Assembly (NCBI GenBank): GCA_963707965.1
Contig: CAVPRR010000002.1
Span: 1-19,166, forward strand
Source: VRUE01 sp963707965
GTDB taxonomy: Bacteria; Actinomycetota; Thermoleophilia; Solirubrobacterales; 70-9
DNA: 19,166 nt
Direction: 5' to 3'
This document shows positions 7,585 through 13,527 of the stretch, one piece after another. A model generated the notes under the pieces. The model saw nothing but the letters and a program-made list of their open reading frames with translations, searched no databases and was not told where the DNA came from. Made by a program: the position numbers and the translations under genes. Numbering within the stretch: position 1 is the first letter of the stretch; each line of letters opens with the position of its first letter.

Positions 7585-8556
7585 ACGAAGGGCGCTGGCC
7601 CAGGGGCCGGAGCGGCCGAGCGGGTTCACGTCACCCGCTCCCGCGCCAGGCCGGGTGGGACCGCGGTGGCGGCCGACGGTGCCGTCCCCTTTCGCCGCGC
7701 CCGCAAGCCCGCCTGGCTGAAGGTGCCCGCGCCCGGCGGGCCGAACTACCGGCGCCTCAAGGCGACGATCGGCGGGGAGGGCCTGCACACCGTCTGCGAG
7801 GAGGCCAACTGCCCAAACGTCGGCGAGTGCTGGGAGCGCGGCACCGCCACCTTCATGATCCTCGGCGACGTCTGCACCCGCCGCTGCGGCTTCTGCAACG
7901 TGAAGACGGGGGTCCCCACCTGGAACGACCCACTGGAGCCGCTTCGCGTCGCCAACCAGGTGAGCCAGATGGGGCTGCGCCACGCGGTCATCACCTCAGT
8001 CGACCGCGACGACCTGCCGGACTATGGGGCGGGCGCCTTCGTCGGCGTCATCCGCTCGATCCGTATGCAGGCACCGGGCTGCAGGGTCGAGGTCCTGACG
8101 CCTGACTTCCGGGGACAGGAGATGCCGCTGGCAAAGGTGATCCACGAGCGACCTGATGTCTTCAACCACAACGTCGAGACGGTGCCGCGCCTCTACCCGA
8201 TGGCCCGGCGCGGCTCCCAGTTCATGCGCTCGGCCCGCGTGTTGCGGCTTGCGAAGGAGATGGGAGGCGAGGGTGTCGTCACGAAGTCCGGCTTGATGGT
8301 CGGTCTGGGCGAGTCGTTCGAGGAGATGATCGAGACCTTCGGCAGCCTCCGCGAGCACCGCGTCCAGGTACTGACCGTCGGTCAGTACCTGCGCCCCACC
8401 GAGAACCACCTGCCGGTGGCCCGCTACTGGCATCCCGAGGAGTTCATGGCCCTGGAGAGGGCCGCGTACGAGATGGGATTCGAGTCGGTCGCCGCCGGCC
8501 CGCTGGTGCGCAGCAGCTACCACGCCGACCGGCACCTCCCCGCCAAGACTGCATGA
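7549..8556 (+). CDS. lipA: Lipoyl synthase
   Basis: A radical SAM enzyme that inserts two sulfurs into the octanoyl chain on E2, completing the cofactor started by LipB. The auxiliary cluster motif CEEANCPNVGEC gives Cys83, Cys88 and Cys94. The radical SAM motif CTRRCGFC gives Cys109, Cys113 and Cys116. The C-terminal VRSSYHA provides the serine ligand seen in LipA. The first 50 residues are a poorly conserved extension; ARKPAWLKVPAPGGPNY begins the conserved part. There are two possible starts, ATG 7549 and ATG 7579. Each lies in a near-identical context (AGGGAGCGATGAGC and AGGGAACGATGAGC, 30 bases apart). The gene follows lipB by 6 bases and the two surely form one unit. The 3' end is the first, degenerate copy of a 24-bp repeat array. 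Confidence 0.96.
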   Translation: MSDGATDKGTMSTKGAGPGAGAAERVHVTRSRARPGGTAVAADGAVPFRRARKPAWLKVPAPGGPNYRRLKATIGGEGLHTVCEEANCPNVGECWERGTATFMILGDVCTRRCGFCNVKTGVPTWNDPLEPLRVANQVSQMGLRHAVITSVDRDDLPDYGAGAFVGVIRSIRMQAPGCRVEVLTPDFRGQEMPLAKVIHERPDVFNHNVETVPRLYPMARRGSQFMRSARVLRLAKEMGGEGVVTKSGLMVGLGESFEEMIETFGSLREHRVQVLTVGQYLRPTENHLPVARYWHPEEFMALERAAYEMGFESVAAGPLVRSSYHADRHLPAKTA

Positions 8557-8663
8557 GGAAATCCCGTCGCGACTGCATGGCGGTCTCCCGTCGCGACTGC
8601 ATGGCGGTCTCCCGTCGCGACTGCATGGCGGTCTCCCGTCGCGACTGCATGGCGGTCTCCCGT
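8539..8663 (+). repeat. 24-bp tandem array grown from the lipA stop region
   Basis: Four perfect 24-bp units (8563-8586, 8587-8610, 8611-8634, 8635-8658) begin with CCCGTCGCGACTGCATGG, followed by a 5-base partial unit. The preceding 24 bases (8539-8562) contain the lipA stop codon and match the unit at about 16 of 24 positions, including GACTGCATG. The array therefore looks like an expansion of the end of lipA. It fills the gap up to the rhomboid gene. Confidence 0.9.
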
Positions 8664-8683
8664 GGGCGTGAGCCAAGCGGCGG

Positions 8684-9556
8684 ATGATCCCGCTCAAGGA
8701 CAACGTCCCCACCAAGCACTTTCCGCTCGTCACGATCGCGCTGATCGTCGTCAACATCGCTTTCTTCGGCTGGCAGCTCAGCTTCTCCGACGGCACCGAC
8801 TACTCGCCCGCCTTCCCCGGAGTCAGCGAGCGCGACGAGAACACGCTCCAGTACGGGGCGATTCCCTACCGGCTTCTCCATCCCGGCGACGAATGCGCGG
8901 TCGGCGCGGTCAAGGTCTCGCCGGCGCAGGCAGAACCGGGAGTCGTCTGCGAAGGCACCGTCGAATACCGGGAGGCGCGCGCCCTGCACGTGCAGAATCG
9001 CGCCGCGATCCCGGCGCCCCAGCCGCTCGACGCCGTGTCCTGGTTCGCGACGATCTTCACCTCGATGTTCATGCACGGCGGCTTCCTCCACATCTTCTTC
9101 AACATGCTCTTCCTGTGGATCTTCGGCAACAACGTGGAGGACGCGATGGGCCGGGTGCCATTCCTGCTCTTCTACCTGCTGGGCGGGGTGGTGGCCGTCT
9201 ACGGGCAGGCGGCGCTGGACCCGAGCTCGACCCTGCCAACCATCGGAGCCAGCGGCGCCGTCGCCGCGGTCCTCGGCGCCTACCTGGTTCTGCTGCCGCG
9301 CGCTCGCGTGGTCACCCTTATCTTCCTGATCTTCTTCATCACCGTGATCGAGGTGCCGGCGTACGTGATCCTCTGCATCTGGTTCCTGCTCCAGTTCCTG
9401 CCGGCGATCGGTCAGGTATCCGCTCAGAGCGTCAGCGGCGGTGGCGTCGCCTACTTCGCGCATGTTGCCGGATTCCTCTTCGGCCTCGCCGTCGTCAGGC
9501 TCCTCGCCCAGCGCCGCTCCGGTCGAACACCCGGCCCACCGAATCCCGCCTACTGA
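8684..9556 (+). CDS. Rhomboid family intramembrane serine protease
   Basis: A 290-residue membrane protease that cuts transmembrane helices within the bilayer. The N-terminus PLKDNVPTKHFPLVTIALIV leads into the first membrane helix (about 14-32). A long luminal loop follows (about 33-115), then MHGGFLHIFFNMLFLWIFGNNVED, the classical L1/TM2 block with conserved His131 and Asn140. GASGAVAAVLGAY carries catalytic Ser190. AYFAHVAGFLFG carries catalytic His260, which completes the Ser-His dyad. About six helices are visible. The C-terminus (RRSGRTPGPPNPAY) and its TGA lie in the first copy of a repeat shared with the convergent pqqD-like gene. It follows lipA after the 24-bp array and may be read from the same transcript. 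No substrate can be inferred. Confidence 0.93.
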   Translation: MIPLKDNVPTKHFPLVTIALIVVNIAFFGWQLSFSDGTDYSPAFPGVSERDENTLQYGAIPYRLLHPGDECAVGAVKVSPAQAEPGVVCEGTVEYREARALHVQNRAAIPAPQPLDAVSWFATIFTSMFMHGGFLHIFFNMLFLWIFGNNVEDAMGRVPFLLFYLLGGVVAVYGQAALDPSSTLPTIGASGAVAAVLGAYLVLLPRARVVTLIFLIFFITVIEVPAYVILCIWFLLQFLPAIGQVSAQSVSGGGVAYFAHVAGFLFGLAVVRLLAQRRSGRTPGPPNPAY

Positions 9557-9646
9557 GAGGCCCGACTCCGGCTACTGAGAGGCTTGAGCAGACCTCCCCC
9601 GCCTACTGAGAGGCGCCGAACAGGCAGCGCCCGGCTACTGAGAGGC
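9548..9646. repeat. Repeat carrying the stop codons of two convergent genes
   Basis: Four copies of G[C/G]CTACTGAGAGGC lie at 9548-9561, 9570-9583, 9601-9614 and 9633-9646. The last three belong to longer 31-32-base units that also share a GAGCAGACC-like part. The first copy contains the rhomboid TGA (9554-9556). The last contains, on the other strand, the pqqD TAG (9635-9637), within codons for A-S-Q-stop. The same motif thus ends genes on both strands. Confidence 0.88.
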
Positions 9647-9925
9647 CTCGAGCAGACCGCGGCCCACCATCTCGCCGGCGAAGGCGACGACATCGTCGAG
9701 CGCGGACTCCTCGTCGACGCCAAAGCGCTCCGACAGAGCGCGCGCCAGGTCCCCGACCCGTTGCGGCTTCTCCAGCTCATCCCACAGCCAGGCGCCGGTT
9801 CGGTTGAGCCGCACCGCGACACCCTCATCGATGTCAAGCAACACGGACTCCTCCGGCAGGTCGCCGTGAACGGCGCGCCCGGTCTGCCGCAACGTCGTCC
9901 CAGCTCCGATCTGCACTCCCCGCAC
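9635..9925 (-). CDS. PqqD-like peptide recognition protein (RRE domain)
   Basis: A small protein with the PqqD/RRE winged-helix fold, which in RiPP pathways binds the leader of a precursor peptide and presents it to modifying enzymes. The conserved run is visible: ESVLLDIDEGVAVRLNRTGAWLWDEL, then VGDLARALSERFGVDEESALDDVVAFAGEMVGRGLLE. GTG 9925 is chosen because it sits 7 bases from a TAGGCT box. An in-frame ATG at 9946 would give 103 residues but overlaps the start of the divergent kinase. It is divergent from the kinase and lies close to a small peptide gene and a radical SAM gene, which together suggest one peptide-modification pathway. The stop codon lies in a repeat copied several times downstream. 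Confidence 0.82.
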   Translation of the reverse strand: MRGVQIGAGTTLRQTGRAVHGDLPEESVLLDIDEGVAVRLNRTGAWLWDELEKPQRVGDLARALSERFGVDEESALDDVVAFAGEMVGRGLLEASQ

Positions 9926-9929
9926 GTTC

Positions 9930-9940
9930 CATAGCCTATG
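9930..9940. promoter_or_regulatory. Palindromic shared -10 element for two divergent leaderless genes
   Basis: CATAGCCTATG is a perfect 11-base palindrome. It gives TAGCCT on the plus strand, 6 bases before kinase ATG 9945, and TAGGCT on the minus strand, 7 bases before pqqD GTG 9925. Both fit TAnnnT -10 boxes placed so that transcription would begin at the start codon. No convincing -35 is visible on either side. It could instead be an operator. Confidence 0.4.
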
Positions 9941-9944
9941 CCGC

Positions 9945-10811
9945 ATGGCCAGCCTCTTCGGCTACGAGGTGGAGAGCGATCTGCCCCTGCGCCGCCTGAA
10001 CCGAGCCCCTGGAACGCGCGGGCGCCTCGTCGTGGAGACGACCGCCGAGCGCCTCTTCGACCCCGCCGAGACGGCGCGCACACTGAGGGCCCCCGACGGA
10101 CGGCTCCTGATGGCGACGGTGGAGCGGGAAGAGGGCTGTGTCGTTCACATGCCTCCGACCGCAACGTTCCTGCTGCAGGCTGGGGACCCCGCCCGAATCG
10201 TCGTCCAGCCCGGCCAGGATGTTGACGGCCTGCTCGAGCATCGACTCGTTTCGGCGGCCGCCTGCACGCTGCTGTCGATGCGCGGCGATGTCGTCCTGCA
10301 CGCATCGGCCGTCGAGATCGGTGGGGAGGCGGTGATCTTCTGTGGCGAAACCGGCCGCGGCAAGTCCTCCCTGGCGCATGCGTTGGGCGAGCTGGGACAC
10401 GCCGTGCTGAGCGAGGACGGGATCGCGATTTCGCTCGCCGGAGCAGGGCCCATCGCCTTTCCCGGTGCGCGAGGCGTTCGGGTCCGCAGCGCGAACGGCG
10501 AGGACGGCACCAAGCTCCTGCCCGACCCCGGCCCCACCGAGCCGGCGCCCTCGGCGGTCGCAGCTCTCGTCGTCCTGGGTGGGCGCGGTCCGGCTCTGAC
10601 CGTCGAGCCTCTGGATGGCGCGCGCGGCCTCGCGCTCCTCACGTCCCATCTGGTTCACACCGGCGGGCGCGAATCGATCGCCGCCGCCTTCGGCAGCCTG
10701 GCGACCCTCCTGCATTCGATTCCGTCCCTTGCGGCCAGCCTGCCCGACGACCTTGCCGCGCTCCCCGGCGCCTCGCAGGAACTGCTCGACATGCTCCCGG
10801 GCCGCGGCTAG
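9945..10811 (+). CDS. HPr kinase-like (HprK C-terminal fold) P-loop protein
   Basis: A 288-residue protein resembling HprK-type serine kinases found in RiPP clusters rather than the PTS regulator itself. The N-terminal part begins FGYEVESDLPLRRL, a common opening in this group. VVLHASAVEIGGEAVIFCGETGRGKSSLAHAL contains the invariant LHAS motif and the P-loop GETGRGKS (134-141, Lys140). VLSEDGIAI is in the place of the metal-binding acidic motif. Related kinases (ThcoK type) phosphorylate the C-terminal residue of lasso peptides. Here the nearby peptide ends in Thr and has several Ser/Thr, so a similar role is possible but unproven. The start is probably leaderless. The TAG stop forms part of a likely -10 for the downstream peptide gene. 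Confidence 0.8.
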   Translation: MASLFGYEVESDLPLRRLNRAPGTRGRLVVETTAERLFDPAETARTLRAPDGRLLMATVEREEGCVVHMPPTATFLLQAGDPARIVVQPGQDVDGLLEHRLVSAAACTLLSMRGDVVLHASAVEIGGEAVIFCGETGRGKSSLAHALGELGHAVLSEDGIAISLAGAGPIAFPGARGVRVRSANGEDGTKLLPDPGPTEPAPSAVAALVVLGGRGPALTVEPLDGARGLALLTSHLVHTGGRESIAAAFGSLATLLHSIPSLAASLPDDLAALPGASQELLDMLPGRG

Positions 10812-10814
10812 ACT
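10786..10814 (+). promoter_or_regulatory. Predicted promoter for the precursor peptide gene
   Basis: TCGACA (10786-10791), a 17-base spacer and TAGACT (10809-10814) match TTGACA/TATAAT at five and four positions. The -10 includes the kinase stop codon. Transcription would begin near 10821, about 37 bases before the peptide ATG. The peptide could thus be made in excess over the kinase. Confidence 0.4.
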
Positions 10815-10845
10815 GGGCGCAGGTTCCCCACGGGCGAGTTAAAAC

Positions 10846-10850
10846 AGGAG
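10846..10850 (+). promoter_or_regulatory. Strong ribosome binding site of the precursor peptide
   Basis: AGGAG lies 7 bases before ATG 10858, in an A-rich context (AAAACAGGAGAAGAGAT) that stands out from the GC-rich surroundings. It is the best evidence that this short reading frame is translated, and well. Confidence 0.6.
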
Positions 10851-10857
10851 AAGAGAT

Positions 10858-10971
10858 ATGAGCGACACGCAGACGGTCTATGAGCCGCCGAGCGTCGAGG
10901 AGATCGACACCGGAGGCCTTCCGATCAGCACCGCCGCCGGGCTGACAAGCCAGCAGCAGCCGCCGACATAG
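10858..10971 (+). CDS. Candidate RiPP precursor peptide, 37 residues
   Basis: A short gene between the HprK-like kinase and the radical SAM gene. The N-terminal half reads MSDTQT then VYEPPSVEEIDTGG. The YxPPxxxEI pattern matches the leader element bound by PqqD-like RRE domains in lasso peptide precursors. The C-terminal half, LPISTAAGLTSQQQPPT, would be the core if cleavage follows the Gly-Gly at 19-20. The core has no Cys, Trp or Tyr, which argues against a thioether-linked or aromatic-crosslinked product. It has four Ser/Thr residues plus several Gln and Pro. A good ribosome binding site (10846-10850) and a likely own promoter support expression. A hairpin follows the gene. Role as precursor is inferred from size, leader motif and neighbours; no homologue could be checked. 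Confidence 0.68.
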   Translation: MSDTQTVYEPPSVEEIDTGGLPISTAAGLTSQQQPPT

Positions 10972-10982
10972 GGCAAAGGCCA

Positions 10983-10996
10983 GCCGAGCGCTCGGC
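10983..10996 (+). terminator. Hairpin after the precursor gene, possible attenuator
   Basis: GCCGAGCGCTCGGC is a perfect 14-base palindrome located 12 bases after the peptide stop and about 20 bases before the radical SAM start. There is no T-run, so full termination is unlikely. Partial termination or RNA protection would raise peptide over enzyme levels, as is common between precursor and enzyme genes. Confidence 0.35.
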
Positions 10997-11017
10997 CAGG
11001 GCCGCTCGGCCGCCTTG

Positions 11018-12490
11018 ATGCTTCGCCAGAGCAAGAGCTTCAGGCGGATGCGCCTGTTCTGGCGGCTTGGGCGCCTGCCCTCCCGCGCCTTCGCCGATCC
11101 GCCGGAGCGTCCGGTCGGGGCGAAGCTCGAGATCACCTACGCCTGCAACCTGCGCTGCGGCTTCTGCTACACGGACTCACCGCGGCGCACGCTGCAGCGA
11201 ACCCCTGAGATGAGCGACGAGCAGTGGCGCGCAGTCGTGCGCGAGTCGCTCGAGCTGGGGATCGTCGAGGCGGTTGTCACCGGCGGCGAGCCCCTGCTGC
11301 GCAGGGAGGTCACGGTCGAGGCAATCGAAATGCTGGCCGCAGCGGGCGTTGGGGTAACGCTCAACACGAACGGCTGGTTCGTGGACGACGAGGTTGCGGC
11401 GCGGCTTGGTGCACTCTCGGGTGTCACGGCTCACGTCTCGGTCGACGGGCCGCGCGCCGGCGTCCACGACGCCTCGCGGGGAGTGCCGGGCAGCTGGCGA
11501 CGGGCAATCGAGGGGATCGACCGGCTGCTCTCCGCCGGCGTGGGCGTCTGTGCGGTCCATGTCGTATCGCCGGCCAACTCCGCGGAGGTGGGCGACTTTC
11601 TCGAACAGATGTGGACGCTCGGCGTCCCCTGGGTGCGGATGACCCCGGTGATCGAGGCCGGCGCTGCCGCCCGGGGCGGCAGCTGGCGCGTTTCGAGTGG
11701 GACTCTCCAGCGGGCCGCTCGCGAGTTCAGGGAGCGGCGCGGGAGCGCGATGCGCGTCACCGTCCAGCCTGGCATCGCGGCCGCCATCGGACTCCAGGGA
11801 CGCGTGGCGCCGGCCAGCTACCTGGTGCGGCCGAACGGGGACGTTCGCCCCGACTCGCTGCGTCCCTTCACCTTCGGCAATGCGGTCACCGACGGCGTAG
11901 AGGTCTGCTGGGAGGCCCTTCGCAGGGGATGGAACGACGAGCGCATCGAGCGCTGGGCGAGAGCGATGAAGCGCACCGGCGACATTCCCGGCTCCGATCT
12001 CGTCCCATATCTCGACGACGAGGTGTCGATTGCCGCGGGTGACGCCGGTGAGGCCGGGGGCGACAGCCCCCGAAGCGCCCCGGTCCCGACGCCGGCACCG
12101 CTCAAACCGGCCGACCCCGACACGGAGCTGGCGGAGGCCCGAGAGACGGTGCGCGGGTTGGCGCTGGCGCGCCGCTACCGCCGCGCACCGCTGCGCTGGG
12201 CGGGAGGTGGAGACAAGCGCCTTGTGCGCCTGGCCGCTGGCGGAAGCTACCTGCGGCTCAACGAGTCAAGCGGCGTCGTGATGGATGCCCTTGACGGTGG
12301 CACCCCTGCCGATGCGGCGGTGGTCCTTGCGGATCGCTTCGGCTTGGATTCCGGGCGGGCGAGGGAGGACGCAATCGCCGCAACGCAGGAGTTGGTGAGG
12401 CATCGGGTCGTGCTGCCGGCCGACGCCCGCAACACACTCCCGGTCGAGCCGGGAACCAGCGACCTGCCCGGGCTCGAGCCGGTCGGTTAG
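11018..12490 (+). CDS. Radical SAM peptide-modifying enzyme with C-terminal PqqD-like domain
   Basis: A 490-residue protein with the radical SAM core from about residue 33. KLEITYACNLRCGFCYTDSP contains Cys43, Cys47 and Cys50 for the 4Fe-4S/SAM cluster, and VTGGEPLLR is the GGE SAM-binding motif. Around residues 265-300 the protein keeps a SPASM-like outline (GLQGRV...YLVRPNGDVRPDS...FTFGNAV). The cysteines expected there are missing: PNGDVRPD stands where PxGxVxPC is usual. An Ala/Pro linker (about 340-370) leads to a PqqD-like domain (about 405-475: VRLAAGGSYLRLNESSGVVMDALDGG...DAIAATQELVRHRVVLP). It would bind the leader of the adjacent peptide and modify its core by radical chemistry; the reaction is unknown. 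ATG 11018 is preferred to the adjacent TTG 11015; neither has a good ribosome binding site. Confidence 0.86.
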   Translation: MLRQSKSFRRMRLFWRLGRLPSRAFADPPERPVGAKLEITYACNLRCGFCYTDSPRRTLQRTPEMSDEQWRAVVRESLELGIVEAVVTGGEPLLRREVTVEAIEMLAAAGVGVTLNTNGWFVDDEVAARLGALSGVTAHVSVDGPRAGVHDASRGVPGSWRRAIEGIDRLLSAGVGVCAVHVVSPANSAEVGDFLEQMWTLGVPWVRMTPVIEAGAAARGGSWRVSSGTLQRAAREFRERRGSAMRVTVQPGIAAAIGLQGRVAPASYLVRPNGDVRPDSLRPFTFGNAVTDGVEVCWEALRRGWNDERIERWARAMKRTGDIPGSDLVPYLDDEVSIAAGDAGEAGGDSPRSAPVPTPAPLKPADPDTELAEARETVRGLALARRYRRAPLRWAGGGDKRLVRLAAGGSYLRLNESSGVVMDALDGGTPADAAVVLADRFGLDSGRAREDAIAATQELVRHRVVLPADARNTLPVEPGTSDLPGLEPVG

Positions 12491-12500
12491 CGGCCTGATG

Positions 12501-12554
12501 TGGGTTTCTCACATCGGGTGGATTTCTCACATCAGGTGGGTTTCTCACATCGGG
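12501..12554. repeat. 18-bp tandem repeat, three copies, after the radical SAM gene
   Basis: Units TGGGTTTCTCACATCGGG (12501-12518), a two-mismatch copy (12519-12536) and a third identical to the first (12537-12554). GATG just before the array, with TG, makes an inverted repeat GATGTG...CACATC with the first unit. It fills the gap between the convergent radical SAM and DUF3592-like genes and might also act as a hairpin terminator. Confidence 0.9.
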
Positions 12555-12562
12555 CCTCCAGC

Positions 12563-12964
12563 TCAGGCCAGATCGAGCCGCTCGGGATTGGCAGGGTCGT
12601 AGACGACGTCGAGGCGGCGTCCCGGCTCGATCCTGCCCAGCCGCCCGGCCGAGAACTTCCGCTTCACCTGGAAGGGGACACCCCCCTTGGGCGAGACCTC
12701 GAGGATCAGCTCGACCATCTGGTAGCCGGCGACCGAACCGGACGTGCCGACCGCGTCGAGGATCGTGGCCTTGGCGCGCTGTTGCCCGGGCGGCAGCTCG
12801 CGGCGGCGACTGGGAGCATCGAGGTAGGCCAGCAGTGCGCCGCTGAGCCCGCACCCGAGGGCAACGCCGATAGCGCCACCGCGGACCGCCTCGACCGGCG
12901 GGACGATCGCGAAGAACGCGCCGACCAAGCCGAAGGCGAGCAGCAGCAGCCCGATGACGAACAC
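12563..12964 (-). CDS. Small membrane protein, DUF3592-like
   Basis: A 133-residue protein. Two hydrophobic segments (MFVIGLLLLAFGLVGAFFAIV at 1-21 and about 30-47) anchor it in the membrane. A short RRRELPPGQQ linker then leads to a small beta-rich domain, KATILDAVGTSGS...ELILEVSPKGG...RIEPGRRLDVVYDPANPERLDLA. The pattern 'ATI...G...PG..L.V.YDP..P' is typical of DUF3592-like proteins. The start is GTG 12964, because an in-frame stop lies four codons upstream. The soluble domain appears related to the product of the divergent neighbour at 13061-13459, so the pair may come from a duplication. Function is unknown. Confidence 0.72.
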   Translation of the reverse strand: MFVIGLLLLAFGLVGAFFAIVPPVEAVRGGAIGVALGCGLSGALLAYLDAPSRRRELPPGQQRAKATILDAVGTSGSVAGYQMVELILEVSPKGGVPFQVKRKFSAGRLGRIEPGRRLDVVYDPANPERLDLA

Positions 12965-12975
12965 GGCACAAACTT

Positions 12976-12988
12976 ACACCCGGGGTGT
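12976..12988. promoter_or_regulatory. Near-palindrome between two divergent DUF3592-like genes
   Basis: ACACCCGGGGTGT is almost self-complementary (ACACC-N3-GGTGT) and lies 12 bases before the GTG of the minus-strand gene, in the 96-base divergent gap. It is a plausible operator, with no further support. Confidence 0.25.
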
Positions 12989-13046
12989 GCCGATCGAGGT
13001 ATGGTCGGAGCGAAAACCCCGGGGAGGGCAGGGTCCCCCATATTCG

Positions 13047-13053
13047 AAGGAGG
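13047..13053 (+). promoter_or_regulatory. Consensus ribosome binding site deciding the 13061 start
   Basis: A perfect AAGGAGG 7 bases before ATG 13061 rules out the much longer reading frame that continues upstream to about 12500. Confidence 0.75.
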
Positions 13054-13060
13054 AGCGCCA

Positions 13061-13459
13061 ATGGGCATGTTCAAGGACATGAGGGACTTGACAAAGACCG
13101 GCAAGGAGATGAAGAAGGAACGGGGCGGCAGCCTCAAGATGATGAAGGACGGCCTCGCGCAGGCGAACGAGGCCGTGCAGCAGGTGCAGGCCGACCAGGC
13201 GCTGGCCGAGAGGCTCGCGAACGAAGGCGTCGACGGCACGGCGACGATCGTCCAGATGCAGGCGACCGGTAAGAACGTGAACATGCAGCCCGAGCTTCAG
13301 TTCGAGCTGACCGTGGATGTCGGCGGCAGCCAATCGACGGTCACCCACATCCAGGTCGTCTCACCGGCGCTGATCGGCCAGCTCCAGCCCGGAGCGCAGG
13401 TCCCGATCAAGGCCGACCCCAACGACCACTCGCAGCTGATGATCGGCCTCGCCGGCTAA
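13061..13459 (+). CDS. Small soluble protein, DUF3592-like domain
   Basis: A 132-residue protein. The N-terminal part (1-55) is a charged amphipathic helix rich in Lys, Met, Gln and Glu: MGMFKDMRDLTKTGKEMKKE, then KDGLAQANEAVQQVQADQAL. A beta-rich domain follows: VDGTATIVQMQATGK...LQFELTVDVGG...IGQLQPGAQVPIKADPNDHSQLMIGLAG. This second part resembles the soluble domain of the divergent neighbour. There is no membrane segment or signal peptide. The start is well supported by AAGGAGG (13047-13053) 7 bases before the ATG, even though the frame stays open far upstream. Function unknown; a membrane- or envelope-associated role shared with its neighbour is a guess. Confidence 0.82.
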   Translation: MGMFKDMRDLTKTGKEMKKERGGSLKMMKDGLAQANEAVQQVQADQALAERLANEGVDGTATIVQMQATGKNVNMQPELQFELTVDVGGSQSTVTHIQVVSPALIGQLQPGAQVPIKADPNDHSQLMIGLAG

Positions 13460-13527
13460 CCAGGCAAAGCGGCTCACTGCCGCTCCCAATCACCGCGACC
13501 ATCTCAGAGGAGCCAGTTCACCAGCTC

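Noticed and set aside
8563..8658. CRISPR array
   Set aside because: The 24-bp units are directly adjacent with no unique spacers, and there are no cas genes nearby.
7996..8796. Minus-strand ORF with repeated GRPPCSRD units
   Set aside because: It is the translation of the 24-bp array plus the antisense of lipA; no start signal or family match.
9635..12490. Standard lasso peptide cluster
   Set aside because: The leader motif, RRE and kinase fit, but there is no asparagine-synthetase-like cyclase, no transglutaminase-like protease and no ABC transporter in the window; radical SAM enzymes are not standard lasso maturases.
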